The notes beneath the pieces are model-generated. The model had not been told where the DNA came from. It searched no databases and saw only the letters and a program-made list of their open reading frames with translations. Below, in pieces: positions 1-10,015 of a stretch of 64,000 bases of DNA (positions are counted from its first letter, which is position 1; each line of letters opens with the position of its first letter). Location of the stretch: positions 644,177-708,176 of the forward strand of contig NW_004440113.1 of the NCBI RefSeq assembly GCF_000330505.1, read 5' to 3'. The stretch is from Entamoeba invadens IP1. Lineage: Eukaryota; Evosea; Mastigamoebida; Endamoebidae. Both the position numbers and the translations under genes were made by a program.

Positions 1-1402
1 CTTTAACAGGCGACGAGAGTTTATCGCCGTCATTGGTTTTCGTGTAGCCCACAAGGACATCAGCCTTTTTAACAGCGCGTGGGGTGCCATCTCTCGAAAC
101 CGACTTTTTAGAAGACTTCGACGACGTTTTGGATGATTTGTCGCTCTCCTTTGTTTGTTGTGTCGTTGGTTGTGGAATATTTTTCTTTGTCACCGAAGTA
201 TCTAATGTGACGGTTGTTGTTTTAGTCTTTGTGTTAGTCTTAGAAGTTTCAAATGAGTTTGCGTTTCCTTTTGAAGGACGATGGGGTTGTTTTTGAACTG
301 GCACGTCTTCTTCCGAGTCATCGCCAAATGGATTTGCAAGAGGTTTTGTCTCCTTTGTTTGCACTTGTGTTGGTTTTGTGTCTTCGTCGTCCGAGTCGAC
401 TCCAAATGGGTTGCCACTTTTCTTTTGTGAATGCGTAACTTGAACATTCGAAACCACTTTAGTTTGTGATTTTGATGTTTGGGTACTCTTTAGTGCCTCT
501 TCATCGTCGTCGGAGTCTCCAAATGGATTATCCGACTTTTTCTTTGTTTCCTTTTCTTCTTCAGAACTGTCACCAAATGGATTTCCAACTGTTTGTGTTG
601 TTATGGCATTACCTTTTGAAGCCCTTTGTTGTTGTTTTTTATCCTCTTCGTCATCAGAGTCGCCGAATGGGTTCTCTTTCTTTGCTCCACTTTTGTTAGT
701 GACTTGTTCTTCTTCTTCATCGTCAGTATCTCCAAATGGATTATCAGACTTTCTACTCTGCGAAGTCGCAACCTTAGTAGTAACATTAACTCTTGGACTC
801 TTTTGTCGATCATCGTCTTCGTCGTCACCAAAAGGATTAGGAGACTTCCCTTCTGTTTTTGATTTAACTGAAGATTTCGATTTGGTGTCATCGTCTTGTG
901 TTTCCGCTTCTGTTTCATCGAACTGATCCTTTGCTTTAGTGTAGACCTCTGTTTTGTCGTTGTCAGAAACTTCAAGGCCTCCTAAGCTTTGAACGGAGAC
1001 TTGACACGGGAACTTCTCTCCTTTCTTCGTCTTCAAATCAAAGGAGACGGTTCTCTTCGCGACGCACGCCACGTACGTCGCTAAATCGATATAGCCAATC
1101 CCAACTATTTCTTCCTTCTTCTTCTTCCCACCGTCGGTGAGATGGACTAATGTGAACTTCATTAACTTTTCATCATACCCTTTACTATTGTGAAAGAGTG
1201 TGCACGTCGCCATGATGACATTGAATGTGTTGCCTTGAATCGATCCTCCGTTACATTTCAATCCCTTTAATACTCCTTTGTTGATGTCTTTATCGCCTCG
1301 TTTCCACTTGAGCAAGTAATCTCCGGACCCGCTCGGGACGTCTTGTATCTCAACAAGGTGGAGATAGTACTGCCTCTTCTCCGCAGTCTTCTTCATTGCC
1401 AT
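1..1402 (-). CDS. NT-C2 domain protein with seven NPF motifs, 3' end beyond window
   Basis: An open frame of 467 codons starts at the ATG at 1402-1400 and runs off the window edge with no stop, so the protein is incomplete. The first ~150 residues resemble the N-terminal C2-type (NT-C2, EEIG1/EHBP1-like) domain: beta-rich, including HLVEIQDVPSGSG and the IVGIGYIDLATY strand region. Residues ~180-360 are acidic and low-complexity, with seven NPF motifs at residues 189, 221, 244, 274, 292, 331 and 357. Most are NPFG followed by a D/E run. NPF tripeptides are the established ligands of EH domains, so a link to endocytosis or recycling is likely, with the C2 part contacting membrane or a Rab; this is inference. 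The C-terminal part is rich in Ser, Thr and Lys. An upstream exon cannot be excluded. Confidence 0.72.
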   Translation of the reverse strand, partial: MAMKKTAEKRQYYLHLVEIQDVPSGSGDYLLKWKRGDKDINKGVLKGLKCNGGSIQGNTFNVIMATCTLFHNSKGYDEKLMKFTLVHLTDGGKKKKEEIVGIGYIDLATYVACVAKRTVSFDLKTKKGEKFPCQVSVQSLGGLEVSDNDKTEVYTKAKDQFDETEAETQDDDTKSKSSVKSKTEGKSPNPFGDDEDDDRQKSPRVNVTTKVATSQSRKSDNPFGDTDDEEEEQVTNKSGAKKENPFGDSDDEEDKKQQQRASKGNAITTQTVGNPFGDSSEEEKETKKKSDNPFGDSDDDEEALKSTQTSKSQTKVVSNVQVTHSQKKSGNPFGVDSDDEDTKPTQVQTKETKPLANPFGDDSEEDVPVQKQPHRPSKGNANSFETSKTNTKTKTTTVTLDTSVTKKNIPQPTTQQTKESDKSSKTSSKSSKKSVSRDGTPRAVKKADVLVGYTKTNDGDKLSSPVK

Positions 1403-1742
1403 TAAAGTTTTTTTCTTCGCTTTTTGTTTTGACTTTGTTCTACCATTCAATACTTATCTTTCTTTCAATTTATTACTAATCAATTGCAAATAGCATTCCG
1501 CAAGTGTTAAAATAATCTAATCTAATCATTCACTATAACTATACTTTTTAATTTCTTAACTATTAACTATTAATTTAACTTGTCAATCAATTTGTAATTC
1601 GTGTTTTAAGTGTTTCATTACAATAATCATTACTATTTGTTTCTAATTGTTTTAATTATAATTAATTCTATTAAGTACCCAAAACAAAATGAGTAATAAC
1701 ATTTTAAATAACAGAAATACAAATAACATTTTAAATAACATT
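1403..1742. other. intergenic, AT-rich
   Basis: About 340 bases lie upstream of the NPF-repeat gene and downstream of the EF-hand gene. Short repeats of the AATAACATTTTAA type occur at about 1693-1745. No further gene is supported. Confidence 0.6.
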
Positions 1743-3629
1743 TTAACAGATGACACAACTTCCCGTCTTTTTCTTGTCTTTTTTTTCCTTCTTCAACTTT
1801 TTCCCCTTTTTCGTTGGGTTTTGTGTCTTTGGGGATTTAGTTTTTGACCTTTTTTCTTTTTCCTGACTTTCTTGAACCTTTTTGAGAGATTCTTTGATAT
1901 CCAATTTGAGAACACTTTTGCTTCGATTTAAATCGGTTGATTTGATCGCCTCTTTGCTTTTCTTCAGTTCTTTACTCTTTTTCAATTCTTTGCTCTTTGA
2001 AAGGATTTTTTGTTCTGAAGAGCTGACGAATTTCTGAATACCACTGAGTGGGTTGAAGATGTCATTTTTAGCAAAGGATGATGACTCTCTTGCCCCGGCC
2101 ACGATCAAGGAGTCATTTTGGTCGAAGAGGATTGAGTTACTTTTGACCTCAAGATATGGGATCTTCTCGTTCTTTTTAAATCCGAAGAGGAGCATTCTCT
2201 CAAATGCTTTTGAGAACTCTTCGAAGTCCAAATTGCCATCTCCGTTCTTGTCGAGTTGATTAAAGAACTTTCTGATGTCTCTCGTCATCATTAACCCCCT
2301 CTTTTTCCCCGTCAAGATGAACTTTTTGAATGCTCCAAATTGAATTCCTGTTCTAGTGATATCAAGGGCATGAAACAGTGTGTTATAAAGAGCCAAATTT
2401 ACAGAGTAAGAAGGACTATATACCCCAGCCCAAGTAAATTCAACAAGACATGCCTCAAAGTATTTCAAGTGGAATCCACAGTACACAAACTCCTCAGTGG
2501 ACATCATCCCCTCCTTCCCAAAAGTGCAGTGACACATGATGTCCACCAACTTTGTGTGGCTCATATCACATCGTTCCAGTGCTGCTTGTGCGTTTTCAGT
2601 CGACATGAAGCCCTCACTATTTTTCAAGATGCAATCGCACAGGATTCTGAGATTCTCATACAACTTATCATCAATAGTGGCGCTCTGTGTGATAGAAAAC
2701 GTCTGAGAGAGGACGTCGGCAAAGATGTCGTACGTGATGTCACATTTTAAAGAATTTAAAGTTTTCAATGTCGCTGCGACCTTATAAGCACCAATAGCCG
2801 TTGCGTAGTGTTGGTACGTTGTCATAATATTCTTCTCAAGAGTCTCCGAGTTCTTCGACTCTGCATTTTTACTACACAATTTGGTGAAGTAAAATTGCGC
2901 GATGATTTCAAAACTGCACTCCATCGTGTCTTTCAGTGACAAACAGAAATTGTCGAGTTCTTGTGCTATTTGAAGGAACTCGATCTTTGAGAGTTGAGTG
3001 TTTAACGATGTACAGTTGAGTACAAAGAACCATTCCTCTTGTGGGAAGTTGTACAGAAACGTTTTGATATCAAAAGAGGTGATTGGTTTATCGAAATCTG
3101 CAGACTTAACGGAAGTGTCGACCAACACTTCGATTCGCGAAACAGAGGATGACGTCGCAGGTGTTTTCTCTCGCTCTTTTTGAGTGTTTTCTGGCACTTT
3201 TTCTTCCTCGAGGGTAGTAGGAGTCTCAATAAATTTGCCATTTTCCATTGTTAAAGGGACTAAGACAGTTTCTTTAATAGTGTTAGATGGTATTTGATGT
3301 GGAGAAATGGATTTTCTGAGTTGATTTGGGATCAAAAGAGCAGGACTGGATTGTTGAAATTCTATTGGGAATGTTGCTTTGTTAATTGAAGAATCCATTT
3401 TTTGACTCAGATCTTCTATTGTCACGATTTCTATTTCTTTCTTCCCTTCACTTTCTTCACGCCGCTTCTGCTCAAGTTCAGACTGCGTTGTCTCTATGAG
3501 GTCTTCAAATAAATCAACGTACGAGCGGTCCGTTGTAAAAGCTCGAAATGACATTGAAAAGTCTTTAAGAGATAAAATTATTCTTTTTTGAACAACAAAA
3601 AGAAAACTTGAAGTCGTATGGAAATGCAT
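1743..3629 (-). CDS. EF-hand protein with polybasic CaaX-type tail
   Basis: The 628-codon frame is intact. The first ATG is at 3629, but the second Met (codon 26, base 3554) starts a more plausible protein, beginning MSFRAFTTDRSYVD, and may be the real start. Residues ~150-440 look all-helical and are not a family I recognise. At about residue 458 there is a canonical EF-hand loop, DKNGDGNLDFEE, with acidic or Asn ligands at positions 1, 3, 5, 7, 9 and 12. The tail carries KSKELKK-type repeats and then a long Lys-rich stretch ending in CVIC. That is a polybasic region plus CaaX box, as in Ras-type membrane targeting. A Ca2+-responsive, prenylated, membrane-attached protein is the inference. 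No catalytic domain is visible. Confidence 0.75.
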   Translation of the reverse strand: MHFHTTSSFLFVVQKRIILSLKDFSMSFRAFTTDRSYVDLFEDLIETTQSELEQKRREESEGKKEIEIVTIEDLSQKMDSSINKATFPIEFQQSSPALLIPNQLRKSISPHQIPSNTIKETVLVPLTMENGKFIETPTTLEEEKVPENTQKEREKTPATSSSVSRIEVLVDTSVKSADFDKPITSFDIKTFLYNFPQEEWFFVLNCTSLNTQLSKIEFLQIAQELDNFCLSLKDTMECSFEIIAQFYFTKLCSKNAESKNSETLEKNIMTTYQHYATAIGAYKVAATLKTLNSLKCDITYDIFADVLSQTFSITQSATIDDKLYENLRILCDCILKNSEGFMSTENAQAALERCDMSHTKLVDIMCHCTFGKEGMMSTEEFVYCGFHLKYFEACLVEFTWAGVYSPSYSVNLALYNTLFHALDITRTGIQFGAFKKFILTGKKRGLMMTRDIRKFFNQLDKNGDGNLDFEEFSKAFERMLLFGFKKNEKIPYLEVKSNSILFDQNDSLIVAGARESSSFAKNDIFNPLSGIQKFVSSSEQKILSKSKELKKSKELKKSKEAIKSTDLNRSKSVLKLDIKESLKKVQESQEKEKRSKTKSPKTQNPTKKGKKLKKEKKDKKKTGSCVIC

Positions 3630-5400
3630 TTCCTCGTCTTTTTGTCTTCAAAAAAGTTGGACAAACTCGCGTGTTTTTTTTGACTCTTTTTTCTAACTCT
3701 TTTTTTGTTGTTATAGTGAATAATTGAGAAACCGTTCTATTTCACTAAAAATATGCGTATTTTTTCGGGATTATGACAAGACTATTCTTCTGATTCGAAA
3801 TATAATAAGATCTATTTATAGAGGTCGACTCCTATTTTTAGCTCTTGTTTTGATCTTGGAATCTTCCACAGACACTAAATTATGAAAAAAAATCAACAAA
3901 TAAATTAAAAATGTTTTTTTTTATTTTTACTTCTCAAAAAATATTTTTGAATTTATTAGTGAAGCTTTTTTCGTGTTTTTTATCGGTTTTTCTTGTGTGC
4001 TCTGCATTTTTGGTTTTATTGTGATTTATTTCATACAAGTCATCTGCGAGCAATTTATGATTAAATGTACTATACTTATAGTAAAACAAAAGAGGGCATC
4101 TTGATTTACTCTTGACATATTGTTGAAATTTTAGGTCGTGTAAACTTATATAACGGGAAATAAAACAAAAACAAATTAGATTTTTAATTCGTGTTATTAG
4201 AAGCTTCATTGTAATATAATTAATTCCCGATTTATAACATACTATTGGGCCGTTATTTATATTCTAGGTTTTTATGCGAGAATATTAAAAAAAAACACAA
4301 ATAAAAAATAAAATAGTTGATTTATACTTTATTATTAGTTTTATTATAGTTTTTATATAGTAAAATAGTCTTTATAAACATAATTATGTAATTAATTTAC
4401 TTGTTATACAATAATAATAAAACAATAATTTATATCTAGTTTGGTTTTCATTGTGAGAATGACAACTTATTTTTCTTAAAAAACGTCAGATCATGTGAAA
4501 ATGGTATTGCTCAAAACAGCTTGATTCCATAATACAAATAAAAACTTTACATAAAAAAATCAAAGAAATATAGGATATTTTGAACGTATTAATCGGGATT
4601 TGTATAATTCTTTCATGTAAATATTTTTTTTTAATTTAAATCTGACAAAAATAAAAATTCATTTAAACTTCATTTTGAATATGTGACAAATTATGATTTT
4701 CATGTTAATTGTTTAATAATAAAACAATTATAACTCGTATTATTGAATATAATAGAAATAGAATTATAAAAATAATTAATGAAGCAAACAATTCTAATTA
4801 TAGTTTATCATACTATTATTTTAAATTAATTATAACAATTTAGTTAATAAGAAAATACATTTTTATTATGTAATTCTATTAAAATAATAAATTCATATTT
4901 CTTTTTTAATAGTTTTAATTATATACCATTTTTGAACTTGACTTTCGCTTTATATAATTATAATATAATATAAGTAATATTTGCTATTATTATTTATATC
5001 AGTTTTAATTTTTTAATAATTTTTAATTAAAATCACAAATGAACTAATATAACTATTCATTTAATTATTGTCTAATATTTATTTAAATGTTATTTGTTTT
5101 ATATCAAAAAAATATTTTTTTTTCAAAATTCCATTTTTTTCAAGTTTACAATTTCTTTATTGAGAGCTAAAAATAAAAACTCGAATCCGTCACTCTGTAA
5201 CGGATTCTCTTTTTTTTTCAAAAATTACTTTCTGATTTAGTTTTATATAGTTTGTGTATTCTATTATTTTATTATATTAATTTAGTAATTCAATTTACAT
5301 TACATTTTGATTAAAATGTGAAATATCGAAATAAACAGTTTAATTTTGTGTAGAATAGATCAAAACAAAAAACTCGTTTTGTAGTCATCTGACTTTTTTG
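3630..5400. other. intergenic, very AT-rich
   Basis: About 1.8 kb of low-complexity AT sequence. The 91-codon frame at 3934-4209 (-) has no recognisable features and is probably chance. At about 5183-5208 a hairpin has arms GAATCCGT and ACGGATTC around a CACTCTGTA loop; similar hairpins recur near 7283 and 63880. No gene is supported. Confidence 0.55.
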
Positions 5401-7204
5401 ATGTTCTTTTTCACATTAATTGTTTTATCATTGAGCTCTTCTGTTGATGTCGAATCGCTTCAGATTGACAGTCCTTGTTTAGTTTGTTATAATTTTCAAT
5501 TAATAATTTTAATACTTCAACTTCACGACAACCGCACTCACAGACAGACGGAGCTTCGAGCGGAGAGTCTTAAATTTATCGGGCAGAAAGGACCAGCTGG
5601 TTCGAAGTCAGTAATTTATAAAGAGTGTTATGCGGGGATTCCCGACAAGAACAAAGTAGTGACGAGTCTATCCACGAACACACGCTGTTATTTTGCACAT
5701 AACAGTTTTTATCAGTCCTTTGGTGGTATTAATTTTGCGCGGTGTGGGATATGTCTTGAGTTAATAGGACCTTCTAAGCGAACGGTATGTACCTCAGTAG
5801 GGAGTGTAATAATGCAACCAACTTCTGTAGCTGAGATGCAAGCGTATGCTCGTACTATATTTATGGATGAGGAATTATTCACATTTATAGCAGGAATACC
5901 TTCAGGTATGAATACGGGGTATGCTATTCCTATAGCAACACGAATCACTAATTGCCCTTACCAAAACCTCCCTTTTGCTGTTGCGACAAAAATTATCGAT
6001 GACACTCTTACACACACTTCTATCGCATCTATTGCGGTGTTTAACACTAATGTCGTTGTAAAGAAGATTCTCTATAACACTACAGAAGTCATTCAAAATA
6101 ACGTCACACTCAAATTCGACGTCATGTACAATAAAAGTAATTACGTCAACTTCATTAAGGCGTACGACATGTTCGGAGTCTCAATCAAAATCCCTTTCAA
6201 TTTCATCGAAAATAAAACACAGCCGGCTATGACCCCTTTCTCGGGAAAACACTTGAAAAGCTCAAAATGCTATTTGAGGCTCCACGATAATATTTTGAAC
6301 ACTTCAACTAGTGGAGACCCTTTGATGGCATGGATAACGACTTATAAAGTTTCGTTGGATTCTTTAGACGTCAAAGTATTAACACTCGAAAATAATAACT
6401 TCACATTTGATTCAGAAACTACTTTAATAGTTTCATTTCCTTTCCCAATAGTTCTTTCTAACTATTACTCCTCCCTCTTATCAGTCTTCTCAGTCTCGGA
6501 AAAAGTGATCAATCTCAAAATTGAAAGGTTTGCAAAGTACCCAAATGCTGATGAGGAAAAACGAGTGTCTTGTGTCAACGAAGATCTCAAAATCGCAAAC
6601 TCAACAACTGAGAATGGCACGAATCATTACTCGGGATATGTTTCAATGAAAAGGGCAAAGTGTTTATCTCCAAGTTTGTTGTTTTGGAATTAAAATATAA
6701 TAAATATAATTAATAAATATAATAATATAATAATATAATAATATAATAATATAATAATATAATAATATAATAATATAATAATATAATAATATAATAATAT
6801 AATAATATAATAATATAATAATATAATAATATAATAATATAATAATATATTGACTTCAAGTTAATATCATCAAATTCACTCTCAACACCGGAAAACTCAA
6901 TTCCCATCTTATAGTACATCAACTTGAATTCCGCCCATTCTCAGAAACCAATTTCACTCAATGCACTTTAGCGGCTTTCGTTTGTTTACCAGAGGATCAG
7001 TGCGATCCAACGAACTCTGAAATAGATGCAGACGATGGAGAAGTCAAAACATATCAAGAAGGATGTGTCCCTTATTGTGGGGTTTGTCATCTTGGAGAAA
7101 CATGTAACAAAAACGCACGTTGTGTCAAGTCAATTATTGTAAAGCCAAATTCCACCACCACTCTATCGATCATCTTGTCCTTCTGCATTTTCTTCTTCTT
7201 CTAA
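5401..7204 (+). CDS. secreted or GPI-anchored Cys-containing surface protein, microsatellite-bearing intron
   Basis: The ATG at 5401 opens a hydrophobic signal peptide (MFFFTLIVLSLSSS). The first frame stops at 6693. A donor GTTTGTTG at 6674 and an acceptor CAAG ending at 6860 join it in phase 1 to a second open segment ending at the TAA at 7202. Exons: 5401-6673 and 6861-7204. The downstream exon gives a Cys cluster (CVPYCGVCHLGETC) and a hydrophobic C-terminus ending in four Phe, like a GPI-attachment or membrane-anchor signal. The middle has many N-glycosylation sequons. A CGICLEL segment near residue 115 is weakly reminiscent of expansin-like double-psi barrels; I would not name the family. 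A second short intron (5482-5547) is possible in the N-terminal part because a GTTTGT donor is present, although the frame is open through it. Confidence 0.66.
6709..6848. repeat. 8-bp AATAATAT microsatellite inside an intron
   Basis: About 16-17 tandem copies of AATAATAT fill most of the 187-nt intron 6674-6860 of the surface-protein gene. Read on the minus strand it gives a spurious Ile/Leu/Tyr repeat frame. Confidence 0.9.
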
Positions 7205-7712
7205 TTTATTTTTACTATAATGGGTAGTTTTATATATTTTTAATAAATGTTACTAATGTCATATTACTCAATGTTAACCCATCACTCAGTGACGGGAAAT
7301 ATTTGATTAAGAATTTTTTTTTCTGACCATTTGTCTGTCTGTTCATTCACAATTTTGGATTTTTGTTTGTTAATATTAAATTAAACATATCCTATTATTA
7401 TACTACTACTTATGAACTTCTCTTCTTTGTGAAAGTAAATAAAACGATAGTTAAAAATTTTATTAACTATCGTTTCCTTAAATAATCGTATTTTAGTAAA
7501 ATCAACCATATTTATAGTACATTTTTAATAGTATAAAACTATTACAAATAACAACAATGAGAAAAAACGTCAACGAATACAAAAGCAAAAAAAGTTGGTT
7601 TTACATCTATTGAATTATTATATTACTATTTATTATTATAATAAATATTATATTTATAGAATTATTCTATAATTATTATTATATTATAGAACAACATACA
7701 TTTTTAATAAAA
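7205..7712. other. convergent intergenic region
   Basis: AT-rich 3' flanks of two converging genes. It contains a hairpin at about 7279-7297 (CCCATCACT, AGTGACGGG) and a run around 7440-7475 where ACGATAGTTAA and its reverse complement face each other, possibly a terminator-like or transposon-derived stem. No gene is supported. Confidence 0.5.
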
Positions 7713-9618
7713 TTATTCGACTTCCATTAGAGAGGTGTTGTTTAAGGTTGTTTGGGTAGATTGTGTGTTTGATTGTTGTCGTTGTTGGAAGAAAGCGGTT
7801 TGAGGACAGAATTTCTGTTGTTGAAGGAGTTCTTGCCCATTTAGTAGTTGTTGTTGGTGTGGGAGTTGTCCATTTTGTTGTTCCAAATACGCCCAAAAGA
7901 GGAGTTGCCCTTGTTCTGGTGTGACTCCTGTTGGTTTTTTGTGTTCGTCGATTTGGACGCTTTCCTCAAATTTCTGCTGCATGAATTCCCCCAAGTTGTA
8001 TTTGACCTTTTTGCACATTTCGAGTGTTTCCGCGTCATTGTACTTTCCATTGATTTTGACAAAGTGGTACGTTCCAAGCATCGACTTAGTCATTTCTACA
8101 TTGTGTCCTACTGGTTTCCCGATCATATAAATCAGTTCGGGGTCTTCCTTTTTCAATTGGCTGCTGATTTCATTGATGTTGTTTAACATATCGATTGTTG
8201 CTGGGACAGCTGCGGGCATCAACCCATTTGTTACATGTAAGTGTTCTGCGATGATTTTAATTTGTGTGTGAGGGACTTGAATCGGTACATTACTGCCGAC
8301 TTCCCTCTCTGTAGTCATATATGAGTAGTTCCTCAATAGAAACGTTCTATAAAACGACGTGTCTCTTCCAAAGAGTTCAAATTGCCCACTGAATAAGATG
8401 TTCATCAACCGACCATCCCCGTCACCCACTGTCATGTAGTCAAATGTCATTTTTTCAAAGGAGTGCTTTGTTGTGAGACTCTTATAGAACCGTTCAATGC
8501 GATGTCCAATCATTATACGTTTACTGTACTCGTTCATGTCTTCCAAGGGGTTCTTCAAATTTCTCACTGCGTTCTGCATTTCCTCGTCAAGGGTAACTCC
8601 ATGATTTGATACGGAGAGTGTGCAAGTGTCCAAGTAATATCCCATTATTGATTGTTTAGTGTCTTGTTTCGCAAAGAACTCGGTGAAGTATCTTTTGATT
8701 TCGTTATAGTTCTGAATAGAAAGGATGCTTCCCGGTTGAATAGTTAAGAAGTGTGGGGTATACATGACGGGGAATTTGTTTTGGTATTCGAACGGACGGC
8801 CGTTCAAGAATCTGAGATACGGGAAGTCCATTCTCATGTCGCTATATATTCAGCACAATTTCTCTGATGTGGTCGACAGCATTTTAAAGTCAATCACAAG
8901 ACCATTTAACAGTGTTTTAAGAAGAATCAAACGCTATAAACCCGTTTTGTGTGATAATAGGGTTTCCGTTGAGATCGATTTCAATCAGTTGAAGTCCTTT
9001 GATATACCCCAGTTGGTCTAAAGTTTGAATATTGTTCTCCCGTAAGTCGAGTAATTGAAGAGAAGGGAAGAAGAGTGTTAAGTTTCGGAGGGGTTCCAAT
9101 GAGTTGAGTTGATTTGAATGGCAGTCGACGCCGAGGGTCATAGGGATTTGTTCCCCCAACATTTTCAAAGTATTCGCAAAGGTGATTTTATCAAAGCCGT
9201 TCTTCCATCCACACTCCTTCAATTTCTGTGCCAAATTGTTGATACAAAGTAATTGCGTCGATGTGTTATACCACCGTCGAATTAATTCAAGGACTACCGG
9301 TTTCAATTCATTCGTTTTCGTTCGCAGGGGTTGTGGAGTTAAACTAATGAAACTATTCCGATACTCAGACTTCCCATCCGCTGCCAAAATGCGTTCAATC
9401 AATTCCTCTCCGTATGGTTCAATATACCACACCTCCGTCGGAAGTTTGAAGATCGGAAACTTACGGTAAAAGTCCTCTTCAAACCTTTGATTCAACCACA
9501 TCGCAAGTTCAATTTGGGTACCGATAAATCCTGTGATGATTACTTTGATTTTGAACGCCTTCGGATCTTTGAGTCGTCTAGCTCTCTGTTTGAGTTCTTC
9601 CATCCATTGCAAGTCCAT
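7713..9618 (-). CDS. NXF/Mex67-type nuclear mRNA export receptor
   Basis: Two frames join across an intron at 8842-8941 (donor GTTTATAG, acceptor ATATATAG, phase 2). Exons 8942-9618 and 7713-8841 give 601 residues. Residues ~1-90 could be a diverged RNP-type domain. Residues ~165-226 are leucine-rich repeats (FPSLQLLDLRENNI, then LIEIDLNGNPI). The junction runs into FPYLRFLNG and then an NTF2-like domain (residues ~245-510), the order found in human NXF1 and yeast Mex67. By family knowledge it carries mRNPs through nuclear pores with a p15/Mtr2 partner. The usual C-terminal UBA-like domain is not visible; the last ~60 residues are instead a Gln-rich tail ending in LMEVE. A TATA-like box lies 23 nt upstream of the ATG. 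Confidence 0.85.
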
Positions 9619-10015
9619 TTTGACTTTCTCTGTTTTTCGTCCTTTATATACTCAATTAGACTTTTGATTTTTTTTCAAAGATCTTTCTGGTATGAAACCA
9701 ATCTATTTAACGAGCTTTTTTATTTTTTAAATCATTAAATTAACACAGTCGTTTGTTATTATTTAATTTAAAATTTTAATTATTTATTACTATTTTTTGA
9801 TATTCAATAGAATTGAAAAAACTCGTTAATTTTATTAAATTATAATAAAAACAACTCATTAATTGTTAGCAAGTAGCTTGAAATGGTTTACCAATTAATT
9901 AAATTTAATTAAATAAATTATATTAATTAAATATAATAGTTTAATTATTCAATTAGATTTCACTGTGGAACGTTCACCACAAGTCAAAAGAACTCAATAG
10001 AACAACATAATTAGA
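9619..10015. other. intergenic, AT-rich
   Basis: Upstream of the NXF gene and downstream of the LRR gene. Apart from the TATA-like box nothing is recognised; TTAATTAAAT-type low complexity dominates 9860-9950. Confidence 0.6.
9641..9653 (-). promoter_or_regulatory. TATA-like element of the NXF gene
   Basis: GAGTATATAAAGG on the coding strand ends 23 nt before the ATG at 9618. The spacing fits the Entamoeba pattern of a TATA-like box close to a very short 5' leader. Confidence 0.5.

Noticed and set aside
3934..4209. 91-codon frame (-)
   Set aside because: In very AT-rich DNA, no domain, no promoter pattern; likely chance.
5183..5208. Hairpin with ACTCGAATCCG considered as a tRNA T-arm
   Set aside because: No acceptor, D-arm or anticodon stem can be found around it.
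6710..6922. 70-codon minus-strand frame of Ile/Leu/Tyr repeats
   Set aside because: It is a translation of the AATAATAT microsatellite; no real protein.
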